Positions 1 to 9,554 of a DNA stretch of 64,000 bases are shown here, piece by piece. A model generated the notes under the pieces. It worked only from the letters and a program-made list of their open reading frames with translations, was not told the DNA's origin and searched no databases. This stretch comes from FEN-299 sp963727765. Its GTDB lineage: Bacteria > Acidobacteriota > Vicinamibacteria > Vicinamibacterales > Fen-181. The stretch covers positions 954,796 to 1,018,795 of the forward strand of contig CAVSGZ010000008.1 in NCBI GenBank assembly GCA_963727765.1, in the 5' to 3' direction. The first letter of the stretch is position 1; every line of letters starts with the position of its first letter. A program made the position numbers and the translations under genes.

Positions 1-309
1 CCGTGGGGCATGAGTGGCGACATTGCCGTGCCGGGGGACTACGACGGAGATGGCAAGACGGACATCGCGGTCTACCGGCCGAGCACCGGGTACTGGTACG
101 TGCTGACCTCGTCGAGCAGTTGGTCGAACTACCTCTGGTACTGGTGGGGCGCGGTGGGCGACGTGCCGGTGCCCGGGGATTTCGACGGCGATGGCGTGAC
201 CGACGTGGCGGTGTATCGCCCATCGACCGGCACCTGGTACGTGATGAACGTACTCACGATCACCGGCTGGGGCGAGACGGGTGACGTGCCGATTCTGAGC
301 AGGAAGTAG
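1..309 (+). CDS. C-terminal end of an FG-GAP/VCBS repeat protein (5' end outside window)
   Basis: The frame is open from the first base and ends at a TAG at 307-309. It encodes two consecutive FG-GAP-type repeats, each with a Ca-binding-like Asp loop (GDYDGDGKTDIAVYRPSTG and GDFDGDGVTDVAVYRPSTG) followed by a tryptophan/tyrosine-rich strand. Such repeats form beta-propeller blades in secreted or surface proteins. The internal ATG at 10 lies inside a repeat and is unlikely to be the start. The gene converges with the pectate-lyase-like gene and shares a hairpin with it at 328-351. The function of the full protein cannot be judged from this fragment. Confidence 0.8.
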   Translation, partial: PWGMSGDIAVPGDYDGDGKTDIAVYRPSTGYWYVLTSSSSWSNYLWYWWGAVGDVPVPGDFDGDGVTDVAVYRPSTGTWYVMNVLTITGWGETGDVPILSRK

Positions 310-327
310 CGCCGGTTCTGTCCTTCG

Positions 328-351
328 ACGGCGGGCCACCGGGCTCGCCGT
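328..351. terminator. Bidirectional hairpin between convergent genes
   Basis: A 10-bp stem (328-337 pairing with 342-351, one G.T wobble) encloses the loop ACCG. It lies between the FG-GAP gene and the stop codon of the convergent pectate-lyase-like gene. There is no clear T-run. Confidence 0.5.
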
Positions 352-2015
352 TACACGGCCAGGTTCGCCATCGCCTTCCATGTCCCCGATCCCGCGGCCG
401 AGGTGCACACCCAGCCGGGCGTCCCGCCGGCCGTGGGCGCACTGTTCCAGACGATATCGCCCGGGGCCCAGCCCGAGCCGGTCGTGGGCGGAGCTGACGC
501 CGTGAACACTTCGTGGGTGTTCAGCTCGGTCGGCACCTGCGGAATCCCGCCAATCCACGCCTGTGCCAGCGCGAGGTAGGTCGTCGCGTTCGCCTGGCTC
601 AGACTGATCGTGAAGATGGCGCTGGCCGCGGTCACATTGACCGCGGTCATCCACAGCTGCCAGCCGGTGCCGTAATCGATCACGGGGTGAAGCTGCACAT
701 TCCGTCCCTCGATCTGAAGATAGATCGAGGGCCAGTCAGTGCCCATGAACTTCGTCAGCATCGTGAAGTAGACCTGCCTGTTCTGATAACTGCTCAGGTC
801 GAGCGTCTGATTGACCACGTGGGCGGCGGTCGTGCCGTCATGCACCCACTTCAGCGAGGCTGGCGCGCAGAAGACAGTTGACGTGTCGACGGTCTCCGTC
901 GCGTGGTGGGCGACGGTCCGCCAGTTGTAGGCGCCCTTGCGGAACGATCCGTTGCTGATGACGGGAATCGGCTGCGGCGACCCCAGTCCCAGGTTGTCGG
1001 GGAGCGTCGGCCAGCCGCCTTCGGCGCCGGCCCGGTCGAAGTTCTCGTACTTGACGAGGGTTCCGGTATAGCTCGTGCCCTGAAGCGTCACGCCGCCGGC
1101 GAGGTTCTTCGAGGCGTCCCGCAGCAGAACGGGGGTCGAGTTGGTCGTTTCGGTGTAGCAGCCGAAGAACCCGCTGCCCGCGCCCGCATCGTGAATCAAG
1201 GCAACGGTCGGATGCCCCTCGATCGCCGAGCCAAAGAACGACGCGCTGACGCCTTGGAGGACGATGGCGTAGTCGGTCGTGAAGGTCGGCGTCTGCCAGA
1301 AGTCGCCGCCGTAGACCTGCAGCGCATTGGCGCCATGCACGCCATCGTTGTGGATGCACAGGTGGGTGCCGTTGTCGACAAAGTAGGGATTCCGGATCTG
1401 GTTGTAATAGGCATAGGTGTCGGCCACCGCCGCCAAATAGACGCCGTAGCGGCTGAACCCGACGACCGCCACGTTGTCGAGGACGTGCTGCCGCATCCGC
1501 GTCCAGCGGAGACAATCCTGCGCAAAGGCACTGCCCGCGAACATGGCCAGGTCGGCCCACGCCACGTCGTACATCGTGCCCTGCACCGCATACTGCGCGG
1601 ACGGTTCCCACAGGGCGTCATGGCCGGCGGGCGAGAAGAGGATCTGACTGCCCCAGCCCACGCCGCGGAACTTCAGGCCCGACTTGTAGGCCAGGGTGGA
1701 TGTGACCTTGTACCGCCCGACCGGGAAGTACACCACCGCGCCGCCGGCCACTCCGCCCACGGCAATCGGTGCGGTCGGGAACGTCAGCGTCGTCGCGGCG
1801 TCAATCGCCTTCTGGATGGCCGCGGTATCGTCCGTCGTCCCGTCGCCCACGGCCCCGTAGGCGCGCACATCGAGCCAGCCTGGGCTGGCGCCACCCAGCC
1901 CTGTCTGTTCTCTGCTCGGTGTCGTCCCGGTCGGCGTGGTGGTCGGCGTGGTGGCCGGCACCAGCGCGGCGGTGGCGGCCCCGCCGACGCCTGAGAGGAA
2001 TCTCCGTCTGTTCAT
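351..2015 (-). CDS. Tat-exported pectate-lyase-like (right-handed beta-helix) protein
   Basis: This 554-residue protein starts at the ATG at 2015, two bases after the stop of the upstream glycosyltransferase gene, so it is probably translationally coupled. The N-terminus MNRRRFLSGVGG is a twin-arginine-type signal, followed by a Thr/Pro-rich spacer. Residues about 50-130 carry the hallmark of the pectate lyase 3 superfamily: the stretch DVRAYGAVGDGTTDDTAAIQ, then a YFPVGRYKV strand. The middle part has the glycine/aromatic pattern of a beta-helix. The C-terminus resembles the tail or receptor-binding end of polysaccharide-active proteins. It lies next to polysaccharide synthesis genes, so it may trim or bind the exported glycan. 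The substrate cannot be inferred. An upstream extension to 2420 is possible in frame but would overlap the GT87 gene by 400 bases and was rejected. Confidence 0.75.
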   Translation of the reverse strand: MNRRRFLSGVGGAATAALVPATTPTTTPTGTTPSREQTGLGGASPGWLDVRAYGAVGDGTTDDTAAIQKAIDAATTLTFPTAPIAVGGVAGGAVVYFPVGRYKVTSTLAYKSGLKFRGVGWGSQILFSPAGHDALWEPSAQYAVQGTMYDVAWADLAMFAGSAFAQDCLRWTRMRQHVLDNVAVVGFSRYGVYLAAVADTYAYYNQIRNPYFVDNGTHLCIHNDGVHGANALQVYGGDFWQTPTFTTDYAIVLQGVSASFFGSAIEGHPTVALIHDAGAGSGFFGCYTETTNSTPVLLRDASKNLAGGVTLQGTSYTGTLVKYENFDRAGAEGGWPTLPDNLGLGSPQPIPVISNGSFRKGAYNWRTVAHHATETVDTSTVFCAPASLKWVHDGTTAAHVVNQTLDLSSYQNRQVYFTMLTKFMGTDWPSIYLQIEGRNVQLHPVIDYGTGWQLWMTAVNVTAASAIFTISLSQANATTYLALAQAWIGGIPQVPTELNTHEVFTASAPPTTGSGWAPGDIVWNSAPTAGGTPGWVCTSAAGSGTWKAMANLAV

Positions 2016-2017
2016 CG

Positions 2018-3304
2018 TCAGATCATCGTTCGAAGCCGAGCCGGGTTCGTTGCGCGGAGCCGAGCGATCAGCAGCGAGCACAAGCCGAGATACGCGAGCA
2101 GGCCGTAGAACTTGAGCGGCTTGACGAGGTAGAAGGGCGCGCGCGCCAGAAATCCGACGTGTGTCGTGTAGTCCGGAGCGGCGATCAGCGCGAACGCCGC
2201 GACCAGGAGCCAGACCTCCCTGCCTGGTTTCGCGCGGAACGTCGTCGCGCAGCCGGCGTACACGAAGCCGGGCAGCAGAACCACGAACAGGTGATTCCAG
2301 AGGACATTCGACGCGAGCATCGCGAACACGATCACCACCTGTGAGACGAGCAGCATGGACTCGCAGGATCTGATCCGGCGACCCATGATCGCCAGGTAGA
2401 TGGCGACGAAAGCGACCCATGCGACGCGGCTGACCACGACGACCAATGTGGGACTCGGGCTGATCGCCAGCGTCGCAGCGACGGTCTGGATGAACGCCTG
2501 GATCGAATAGTTCGGGGCATCCAGCGTGAACGGGACCCAGCGCGAGAGGTCGCGGAGAACCGAGACGAAGTGCATCCAGTCAGAACCGCCGCCGATGAGG
2601 ACGGAGGCGGCGACGACCGCGGCAAGGCCGGCGACGATGTACGCGCAGACGGCCAGCCGCCTCCGCAAGAGGAAGACTGGAACGAGCGCGAGAGGGTAGA
2701 GCTTGACGAATGTGCCGGCCGTGACCGCCGCCGCGGCGAGGCCGTCTCGACGACGGCCGGCACTCCAGAGCGCGAGATAGAGCAGCGCGGCCATCAGGAT
2801 GCTGGTCTGGCCATAGAAGAGCTCTCTCTCGATCGGTGAGAACGGCACGAACAGCAGGAAGCTCACCAGCGCCACGTAGCTCGAGTCGCGCTCCGACTCG
2901 GCGGCGACCAGCGCCACGGTGACGAGAAAGAGCAGGTACAAGGCTGCGGCCGACAGCAGAATCCAGGCGACGCGAAAGTGCGCGAAGGAGCCGCCGCCAA
3001 ACACCGAGAGCACCTGGACGAAGACCGGCGGATACACGAACGCGCGGACGCCGCCAGGCAGTTTCTCCTCGACCCCGATTCGCGTGAGCGTGGCGGGATC
3101 GTAGAAGTCGCTCTGCGTCCTGTGGGCCTCGACGGCGGCGAAATAGGCCGACGCGTCGCCCGGCTCGGGATGGAGCACGGCCGACCGGATCTGCAGATAC
3201 GCGCTGTTGGCCAGAAGGAGGGCGTAGGCGAAGCACACGAGGCCGGTCACCATTCGAGTCGCAGCCCCGGACGACATCGATGCGAGGTTCGATCGTGGCT
3301 CCAT
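2018..3304 (-). CDS. GT87 (DUF2029) family polyprenol-phosphate-mannose-type glycosyltransferase
   Basis: A 428-residue polytopic membrane protein with about 9-11 hydrophobic segments. After the first membrane helix it has the acidic luminal loop typical of GT-C enzymes (GDASAYFAAVEAH, then SDFYDPATL) and a later FVYPPVF motif, both characteristic of the DUF2029/GT87 family. Members transfer mannose or arabinose from polyprenyl-phosphate donors outside the inner membrane. The start at 3304 has the upstream sequence CCGGAGAAACTC, a good ribosome site. It is the middle gene of a three-gene minus-strand unit (GT-C protein, this gene, pectate-lyase-like protein) with gaps of 31 and 2 bases. The acceptor is unknown. 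Confidence 0.8.
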   Translation of the reverse strand: MEPRSNLASMSSGAATRMVTGLVCFAYALLLANSAYLQIRSAVLHPEPGDASAYFAAVEAHRTQSDFYDPATLTRIGVEEKLPGGVRAFVYPPVFVQVLSVFGGGSFAHFRVAWILLSAAALYLLFLVTVALVAAESERDSSYVALVSFLLFVPFSPIERELFYGQTSILMAALLYLALWSAGRRRDGLAAAAVTAGTFVKLYPLALVPVFLLRRRLAVCAYIVAGLAAVVAASVLIGGGSDWMHFVSVLRDLSRWVPFTLDAPNYSIQAFIQTVAATLAISPSPTLVVVVSRVAWVAFVAIYLAIMGRRIRSCESMLLVSQVVIVFAMLASNVLWNHLFVVLLPGFVYAGCATTFRAKPGREVWLLVAAFALIAAPDYTTHVGFLARAPFYLVKPLKFYGLLAYLGLCSLLIARLRATNPARLRTMI

Positions 3305-3335
3305 GAGTTTCTCCGGTCCCCGACGTTAGGTCCAC

Positions 3336-5057
3336 TCAGCGATAGCCAACGAGTTCGGGAGACCACTCGACGCGGCCCGGCGGCAGCGAGCGGAGGAACT
3401 CCATCAGCACGGACCACTGCTGAGGAAACGCCGGGTTCAGACGGCGGATCCACTCGATGTTTGCGCCGGGCGGGCGAGACAGATAGGGGCCGACCAGGAC
3501 GCGCCCGCCGCGGGCGACGGCGTCCCGCGCTGCCCGCTTCACCGCCTCGAGGTCCGCGTCGCTCCACTGGGCGGCACGGTCGAACACGTTCACGTACTGG
3601 AAGCCCTGCCGAAGCCGCCAGAGGTTGATGCGTGCGGCCGGCTGGATGCGATCCAGGCCGAGCACGAGGTCACGGGAGGTGGCCTCGCGCGCGAAGGCGC
3701 ACTCAACGGCGTCGATGTCGTTCGCCGGGTCCGCGAACAACGCGACGGCGCCCACGCTGGTACTGACAAACAGCCCGGCCGCGCATACCACGAGCAGCAT
3801 CACGCCGTGGGCGGGCGAAGGTCGGCGGCCCCCGCGGCGGTCTGGTCTCGAACCCGCTTGCACCGTCGTCTCGACGGCGCCTGTCGACGCGAGGATCGCC
3901 ACGAGCGGAAGCGACCAGATCCAGAACTCGTCGGAGACGCCGAGCCACCACACGAAGAAGACGGCCTGGGGAACCCCCGCCACCAGGATGGCGAACGTCC
4001 GGCCGCGTGACGAACACACGCGGACGAACCCGATGGCCACGAGCCATGCGCCGGTCAGCGAGGCGGCGAGCAGCCCGGCCACGACCAGCGCCACCCGCAA
4101 TGGATCGAGCGAACGGACCAGATAGGGATACGCGTAGATCGCCCTGTAGGGAAAGAGCCGCTGGGCGAACCGGGTGATCCGCTCGCTGCGGAAGGCGACG
4201 TAATACGGGAACACCGCTCTCGCTTCACCCGCCGCGGCCTTGAGGAACATCGTCGGCGTCAGCGACTCCTGGTCGGGCTCGGTCTGGTAGTGGCTGCTGT
4301 CCACGTATCCCGAGATGAATGACAGGAAGCTCCTGTGGCCGGGGTTGGGGCCCGCTGCGTACACGGCCGCGTAAACGGCCAGCGACAGCACGGCGGTCGA
4401 GCATACGACGGCGACGACCTGGACCGCCGCGCGTTGCCGGTGTGCTCGCCCGAACGCCGGGATGGCGAGGAGGAGGCCGCCCACGTACCAGGCGTATGCC
4501 TGGTGATGGAGGATCATCACCAGGAAGGCGGCGGTGCTCCCGATGAACCAGCGCGCCCGTCGAGCGCGGGAATCGGCGCTCAGGCCGCGCAACAGGGAGT
4601 AGACGCCGAGCAGGAGCGCGGCCGTCGCGGGCACGTACACATCGCCGACAATCGCGTACGACCAGTAACCGCTCATGCAGGCGCAGACGATCGTACCCGG
4701 CAGCGAGGCTCGGCCGCAGCCGAGGAGCCGCAGCAGTTCGTACAGGGTGAACAACCCGACCGCCCCCCAGAGCGCCGAGTAGCTGGCGAGGAACAGCGCC
4801 GGGTTCCAATGCCACGCGGCACCCAGGCCTGAGGCGTACACGGCCTTGAGCGCGTTGAGATAGAAGTGATGGCTGTTGATGAGCCCCGAGCCCTGGGACA
4901 GGTCCCACGCCCACGCGAGCGAATCGTCGGCATACAGGCTGTTGCGCGACGGCACCAGCCCGTAGACCAGGAGCGCGGCCAGGAAGATCGCCACGCCGAC
5001 CAGTCGTCCGTCCGGCTGCGGCGAGTCGTTCGGCTGTGCGGCAGGGGAAGGTGACAT
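3336..5057 (-). CDS. GT-C-like polytopic membrane glycosyltransferase
   Basis: A 573-residue protein with a hydrophilic 16-residue start, then about 10 transmembrane segments and a soluble C-terminal domain of about 150 residues. The first periplasmic loop carries the acidic pair in ADDSLAWAWDLSQG, which resembles the metal/donor-binding Asp motif of GT-C fold enzymes. No closer family assignment is possible by eye. It is first in the minus-strand unit with the GT87 gene and is divergent from the Wzy-like gene, with a shared 182-base promoter region (5058-5239). It is likely a polyprenol-phosphate-sugar-dependent transferase in the polysaccharide pathway, but an unrelated membrane protein cannot be excluded. 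Confidence 0.6.
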   Translation of the reverse strand: MSPSPAAQPNDSPQPDGRLVGVAIFLAALLVYGLVPSRNSLYADDSLAWAWDLSQGSGLINSHHFYLNALKAVYASGLGAAWHWNPALFLASYSALWGAVGLFTLYELLRLLGCGRASLPGTIVCACMSGYWSYAIVGDVYVPATAALLLGVYSLLRGLSADSRARRARWFIGSTAAFLVMILHHQAYAWYVGGLLLAIPAFGRAHRQRAAVQVVAVVCSTAVLSLAVYAAVYAAGPNPGHRSFLSFISGYVDSSHYQTEPDQESLTPTMFLKAAAGEARAVFPYYVAFRSERITRFAQRLFPYRAIYAYPYLVRSLDPLRVALVVAGLLAASLTGAWLVAIGFVRVCSSRGRTFAILVAGVPQAVFFVWWLGVSDEFWIWSLPLVAILASTGAVETTVQAGSRPDRRGGRRPSPAHGVMLLVVCAAGLFVSTSVGAVALFADPANDIDAVECAFAREATSRDLVLGLDRIQPAARINLWRLRQGFQYVNVFDRAAQWSDADLEAVKRAARDAVARGGRVLVGPYLSRPPGANIEWIRRLNPAFPQQWSVLMEFLRSLPPGRVEWSPELVGYR

Positions 5058-5239
5058 CGCGCGGGCCTGACCTGGTCCGAGGTTCGAGGCCTTCCGGAAC
5101 GACGATGGCTGGCGGGGGCTCGTGCGGCCGAGTCTGTCACGAGTCCGGGGGCAAAGGCAAGGTGCCCGGAGGGCGGTTTCGAGCGGATTCGACGTGGCTC
5201 CCAGCCCCCACTCGTGGCACTATATCGACCATCGTCCGG

Positions 5240-6556
5240 ATGTCCGAGCACACGACAATTTCTCGCCATCGCGCCGTCGCCACAGCTGCCGGGTTCACGG
5301 AACTCTATCTCGGGGCGATTCCAGTCCTCGACGTGGTTCTGAACCAGGTGGGGAATGTGACTGGGACCCGGCTGTGGGGCCTGAGCGTGTTCCAGGTCGC
5401 CCGTGGGCTGCTGCTGCTGGCGAGCGCGCCTCTGCTCGCTCGGGGACTGTCGAGGGTCAGTGACCGCGACTTCCGGATGGTGGCCGCCGTTTTTCTCTAC
5501 CCGCTTGCCCTCGTGTTCTCTGCGGCGCTCGAGGCGGCGAGCCGGTCGGCTGTCGAGATCGAGACCGTCATCGCCGTTCTGCAGTCGCTCTACTGGGTGG
5601 TCGTCCTCGCCCTGGTTCTCCTGCGGACGGGCCGGTCGGGTCAGTCCCGCGCGTTGGAGAACGGGCTGATGGCCGGGGGCGTCGCGGCGGCGGCCTCCGT
5701 GATTGTGGCGCTCGTACTCGGCGGTGGCACGAGAAACGTCTACCAGGACGCGGGGGTTGACGCTTCGTGGGGCTGGTTCTTGACGACGAAGGGGCTGAGC
5801 GGGCAATTGCTGGTCTGCAGCGTCGTCGCCCTGATGGTCGGGAGCGAGCGCCGGTCCTGGCTGGCCTACGTCGTCGCCGCGTGCAGCGCCACCGCGGCCT
5901 TCCTGACCTATCAGCGGACGGGCCTGGTGGCATTGGTCATCGCCGCCGTCTGGCTGTTCGTGTCGCGTCGGCGACGCGCTGTGTGGCTCGTCATCCGGGA
6001 CCTGGCCGTGATCGGACTGGCGGCCTACGTGGTTGTCAGCATCCCCCGGGTGGAGTCGGTTTTGGCCGACAACCTCGCCACCCGCTGGCGCGACGTGCTG
6101 GACGAAGGCATGCGCGCCCAGGGGCGCAGCGGTTCAGGGCGGGTGTCGCTGTTGCCGGATGCCTGGGGAGAGTTCGTGTCGGGCCGCGTCGGTGAAGTCT
6201 GGCTGGGGCGGGGATTCGCCGGCATGCTGGATGCCGTCGAAAGAGCCGGCTATATCCGGATCCATACGCACAACGACATCCTGGACGTTCTGCTGGTAGG
6301 GGGCATCGTCGGGTTCCTTGCGCTGGTTGCCCTGCTGGCCACGGTCTGGCGGCGGCTCATGCCGCCGTTCTCTAACCCGACTCGCTGGAGGTACTCGTTC
6401 GCGATCGTGCTCGTCTGGGCCACGCACGCCATGCTCACCGGGCAGTTGTGGCTGCCCGACGCCATGTCCTGGTACGTCCTCGGCCTGGGGGCAGCAGCGA
6501 CCGGCACCAGGCCAGTGGCATCGTGGCCGCCCCTTCAGGGGAGTCGTCGCCGATGA
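5240..6556 (+). CDS. O-antigen ligase/polymerase-like membrane protein (Wzy/WaaL type)
   Basis: This 438-residue protein has about 10-12 membrane segments. The ATG at 5240 is chosen because the in-frame upstream extension back to 5036 is Arg/Gly-rich and non-hydrophobic, and would overlap the divergent gene. The region around residues 215-240 (TYQRTGLVALVIAAVWLFVS) and the large periplasmic loop ending in a THNDILDVLLVGGIVG motif match the Wzy_C/O-antigen ligase family; the His-Asn pair in that loop is typical of the catalytic loop. It probably polymerises or ligates lipid-linked repeat units. Its stop overlaps the next start (ATGA at 6553), which opens a tightly coupled operon. Confidence 0.8.
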   Translation: MSEHTTISRHRAVATAAGFTELYLGAIPVLDVVLNQVGNVTGTRLWGLSVFQVARGLLLLASAPLLARGLSRVSDRDFRMVAAVFLYPLALVFSAALEAASRSAVEIETVIAVLQSLYWVVVLALVLLRTGRSGQSRALENGLMAGGVAAAASVIVALVLGGGTRNVYQDAGVDASWGWFLTTKGLSGQLLVCSVVALMVGSERRSWLAYVVAACSATAAFLTYQRTGLVALVIAAVWLFVSRRRRAVWLVIRDLAVIGLAAYVVVSIPRVESVLADNLATRWRDVLDEGMRAQGRSGSGRVSLLPDAWGEFVSGRVGEVWLGRGFAGMLDAVERAGYIRIHTHNDILDVLLVGGIVGFLALVALLATVWRRLMPPFSNPTRWRYSFAIVLVWATHAMLTGQLWLPDAMSWYVLGLGAAATGTRPVASWPPLQGSRRR

Positions 6557-7653
6557 CCGGCAAGGTCCTGGTGACGACCGTCGATCCGGGCACCACCGGG
6601 GGCGTGGCCACTTACTGGAATGCCGTTCGCCCGTTCATGACCCCCTCGGTCGAGTACGTTGTCGTCGGAAGAAGAGCCGGTGAACGCGGTCAGGCCGGTG
6701 TGGCGATGCGGGTCCTGGCCGACTGGAGACATCTGCGCGCGGCACTCGATTCCCGCCGGTTCGACCTCGTGCACCTGAATCCCTCTCTCCTGCCGAAGGC
6801 CCTGCTTCGCGACGGACTGAGCCTGCTGACGGCCAGGCACCGGGGGCTGCCGGTCCTCGTACTCATCCACGGCTGGGATCAGCCGACCGAATCACGGCTT
6901 CATGGGCCGGCGCTGGCCCTGTTTCGACGCACGTTCCTCCGGGCCGACGCCATCATCGTCCTCGCCCGGGAGTTCGAACGAAGGCTGCGGAGCCTGGGCT
7001 ACGCTGGTCCGGTGTACGTCATGACGACCGCGGTTCCTGAGGAGGCGTTTGAAGCGGCCCCGCGCGAGGCGCCGCCTGTCGCGGGCGTGCGGTTGCTGTA
7101 TCTGTCGAGATTCGAGCCGCGGAAGGGCGCGGCCGAGACCGTCCACGCATTCGCGCTGCTGAAGAAGCGGTTTCCCAGCCTGGCGCTGACACTGGCGGGC
7201 ACCGGGCCCCAGTTCCCGGCCGTCTCGGCGCTCGCCGGCGACCTCGGACTCGCGGACGTGACGCTGACCGGTCACGTGTCCGGCGAAGCCAGGGCACGAG
7301 TTTTCTCGGAGGCCGACGTCTTCGTCTTTCCAACCTCCTTTGGCGAGGGTATGCCGACGGTGGTGCTGGAGGCCATGGCGCAAGGGTTGCCTGTCGTCAC
7401 CCGGCCGGTGGGAGGGATCGCGGACTTCTTCCAGTCCGGGCGGATGGGCTACAGCACCGACAGCGATGACCCGGAGGCCATCGCGTCGCTGGTCGAGCGG
7501 CTCGTGGCCGACCCGGACACCAGGCGGAGGATGGGCGAGTACAACCGTGAGTTCGCCAGGCGGAACTTCCACGCTTCGGTCGTGGCGGGCCGGCTCACCT
7601 CGATCTACGAAGAGATGATGGCGCGGGCGAAGACGATGAAGGCCCGGTCGTGA
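6553..7653 (+). CDS. GT4 family glycosyltransferase
   Basis: This 366-residue cytosolic GT-B enzyme starts at the ATG that overlaps the preceding stop. The N-terminus contains the GGVATYW segment usual for GT4 acceptor domains. The C-terminal donor domain has YLSRFEPRKGAAE (about residue 185) and the nucleotide-sugar binding stretch EGMPTVVLEAMAQGLPVV (about 260-280), with the EX7E glutamates. It should add one sugar to the lipid-linked repeat unit. Its own stop overlaps the GTG start of the heparinase-like gene (GTGA at 7650). Donor and acceptor are not predictable from sequence. Confidence 0.85.
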   Translation: MTGKVLVTTVDPGTTGGVATYWNAVRPFMTPSVEYVVVGRRAGERGQAGVAMRVLADWRHLRAALDSRRFDLVHLNPSLLPKALLRDGLSLLTARHRGLPVLVLIHGWDQPTESRLHGPALALFRRTFLRADAIIVLAREFERRLRSLGYAGPVYVMTTAVPEEAFEAAPREAPPVAGVRLLYLSRFEPRKGAAETVHAFALLKKRFPSLALTLAGTGPQFPAVSALAGDLGLADVTLTGHVSGEARARVFSEADVFVFPTSFGEGMPTVVLEAMAQGLPVVTRPVGGIADFFQSGRMGYSTDSDDPEAIASLVERLVADPDTRRRMGEYNREFARRNFHASVVAGRLTSIYEEMMARAKTMKARS

Positions 7654-9554
7654 AGCCGCTTCGCTGGTACTGGCATCGCGGCGGCGTGATGAGCGCGCGG
7701 GAACTGCTCGCCAGCCACGCGGGCCGCCGGCTGCGTGACGCGTGTCGGCCGGGCCCGCCTCGCGTGCCGGCGTCGCTTTCGCTCTGCGTCGAGGCCGTGT
7801 CTGCCGCATCCATCCAGGAGTTCAGGGACCGGTACCCACAGGCCGCTGACCACGTCGTCGGAACAGCCGAGAAGGCGATCGACGGGATGGTGCTCCTCTT
7901 CGGACGCGTCCATCCGGTCGGACGGCCGATTGACTGGCACCTAGACCCGCATACGCGAGAGGTCTGGCCCAAAGGCGTTCGCGCCGACCTGATCTCCGTG
8001 CGTCGCGATCCCAAGCCGGTCTGGGAACTGAATCGCCACCACTGGCTGCCGGACCTGGCCATGGCGTACAGACTGACCGGCGACGAGCGGTTCGCACGCG
8101 AGGCGCTGGGGTGCATCGACTCGTGGATCGAGCAGAACCCCTGGCGGGCCGGCATCAACTGGACCGTGCCGACCGAACTGGCCATCCGCCAGATATCCTG
8201 GTTGGCGGTCGTCAGGCTGCTCGAGGCAACGGCCGTGTTCCCGGATTCCGCCAGGAGCCGGATCGCGGCTTCGATCTACCGCCAGAGCGCCTACGTGGCC
8301 GCCCACCTGTCGCTGGGCTCTTCCGCCAACAACCATCTCGTCGCCGAGGGCACGTGTTTGCTGCTGGCGGGCCATGTCCTCGACATCGAGAAGTGGCGTC
8401 GGCTGGGGGAATCGCTGCTGGCGCGGCAGATCGAACGGCTCGTCTGTGAGGACGGAACCGGCGCGGAACAGTCCGTCGCCTACCTCGTGCAGACGCTCGA
8501 GTACTACCTGCTCGCGCTGAAGGTCTCGCCACCTCTCGCAGGCGACGCGGTCGTGCGCCAGCGTTTGGGAGCCGCCGCCCGGTTCCTGTCGGCGCTGACC
8601 GTGCAGCGGCCTGCGCCTCCCACGATCGGCGATGACGACAGCGGCGAGGTGCTTTCGAGCATCGGGACCTACCCTCGCATGACCTCCATGCTCAACAGTC
8701 TCGCGGAGGTCAGCGGGCAGCGCGAGTTGCGGCGGCGGGACTGGCGAAGCGATTCACGCTCGTTCTGGCTCGGCCTTTCCGGGGAGCCGCGAGGCGGGGA
8801 CACCGATCCGGTGGGCGTCCCCGAGGGATTTCAGGCAGGGGGGTACTACCGGCTCGAGGGACGTCAACCGGGTGAAGGTGTCGCGCTGCTCTTTGACTGC
8901 GGGCCGCTCGGCCTCGCGCCGCTGGCCGGCCACGCCCACTGCGATGCCCTCAGTGTCGCGGTCTGGCAGGAGGGCGTCGACTTGATCACCGACAGCGGGA
9001 CGTTCACTTACTGGCCGGACGACGGCTGGCGGTCGTACTTTCGAGGGACCTCGGCCCACTCGACCGTTCGTGTGGACGGAGCCGAGCAGTCGGTCTACGA
9101 TGGCCCGTTCCTGGTCGTCAGGCGTGCCGATGCGCGGTGCGTCGACTGGCAGCACGGCGTCGCGGTCGCGGGGGAGATCGAGCTTGCGGCGGGCGTGCGG
9201 CATCGCCGAAGCGTGAGGCTCGTCCGGGAGGGGACGGCGTTCGAGATCACGGACGAACTCGGAGGGCGAGGCTTGCATCTCGCGGAGATCTTCTTCCACG
9301 TTCCGCCCTCGGCCACCGTGCGTCTCGACGCGGACGGAAGGGTGGTGGTCGCCGAAAAGGGCCGTTCGTTAACCCTGTGCCCGCCGGCCGAGTGCTCGAC
9401 GCAGCTCTACTTCGGTGACAGTGTGCTGCCGCTCGGATGGTTCTCGCGGGGCTACGGCGAGCGCCAGCCCTGCTTCACCGTCGTCTCGCGGATTCGATTT
9501 CGGGATGCCGTGACGCTGGTGAGCGTCCTGGAGACGGGCCCATGTGCGGGATAG
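7650..9554 (+). CDS. Heparinase II/III family (alginate-lyase-like) protein
   Basis: This 634-residue protein starts at a GTG overlapping the stop of the GT4 gene. Residues about 60-370 form the alpha/alpha-toroid half (SSANNHLVAEGTCLLLAGH, QSVAYLVQTLEYYLL). Residues about 390-620 form the heparinase II/III beta-sandwich with the metal/catalytic histidine motif GHAHCDALSVAV, then DSGTFTYWPDD and the GTSAHSTVRVDG motif. Family members cleave uronic-acid polysaccharides by beta-elimination. Proteins of this sort are regularly embedded in exopolysaccharide operons, where they probably edit or release the product. No signal peptide is evident at the annotated start, so the cell location is unclear. 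Confidence 0.85.
   Translation: MKPLRWYWHRGGVMSARELLASHAGRRLRDACRPGPPRVPASLSLCVEAVSAASIQEFRDRYPQAADHVVGTAEKAIDGMVLLFGRVHPVGRPIDWHLDPHTREVWPKGVRADLISVRRDPKPVWELNRHHWLPDLAMAYRLTGDERFAREALGCIDSWIEQNPWRAGINWTVPTELAIRQISWLAVVRLLEATAVFPDSARSRIAASIYRQSAYVAAHLSLGSSANNHLVAEGTCLLLAGHVLDIEKWRRLGESLLARQIERLVCEDGTGAEQSVAYLVQTLEYYLLALKVSPPLAGDAVVRQRLGAAARFLSALTVQRPAPPTIGDDDSGEVLSSIGTYPRMTSMLNSLAEVSGQRELRRRDWRSDSRSFWLGLSGEPRGGDTDPVGVPEGFQAGGYYRLEGRQPGEGVALLFDCGPLGLAPLAGHAHCDALSVAVWQEGVDLITDSGTFTYWPDDGWRSYFRGTSAHSTVRVDGAEQSVYDGPFLVVRRADARCVDWQHGVAVAGEIELAAGVRHRRSVRLVREGTAFEITDELGGRGLHLAEIFFHVPPSATVRLDADGRVVVAEKGRSLTLCPPAECSTQLYFGDSVLPLGWFSRGYGERQPCFTVVSRIRFRDAVTLVSVLETGPCAG

Noticed and set aside
5036..5240. 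N-terminal extension of the Wzy-like protein
   Set aside because: It overlaps the divergent gene and encodes Arg/Gly-rich sequence that is not membrane-like.
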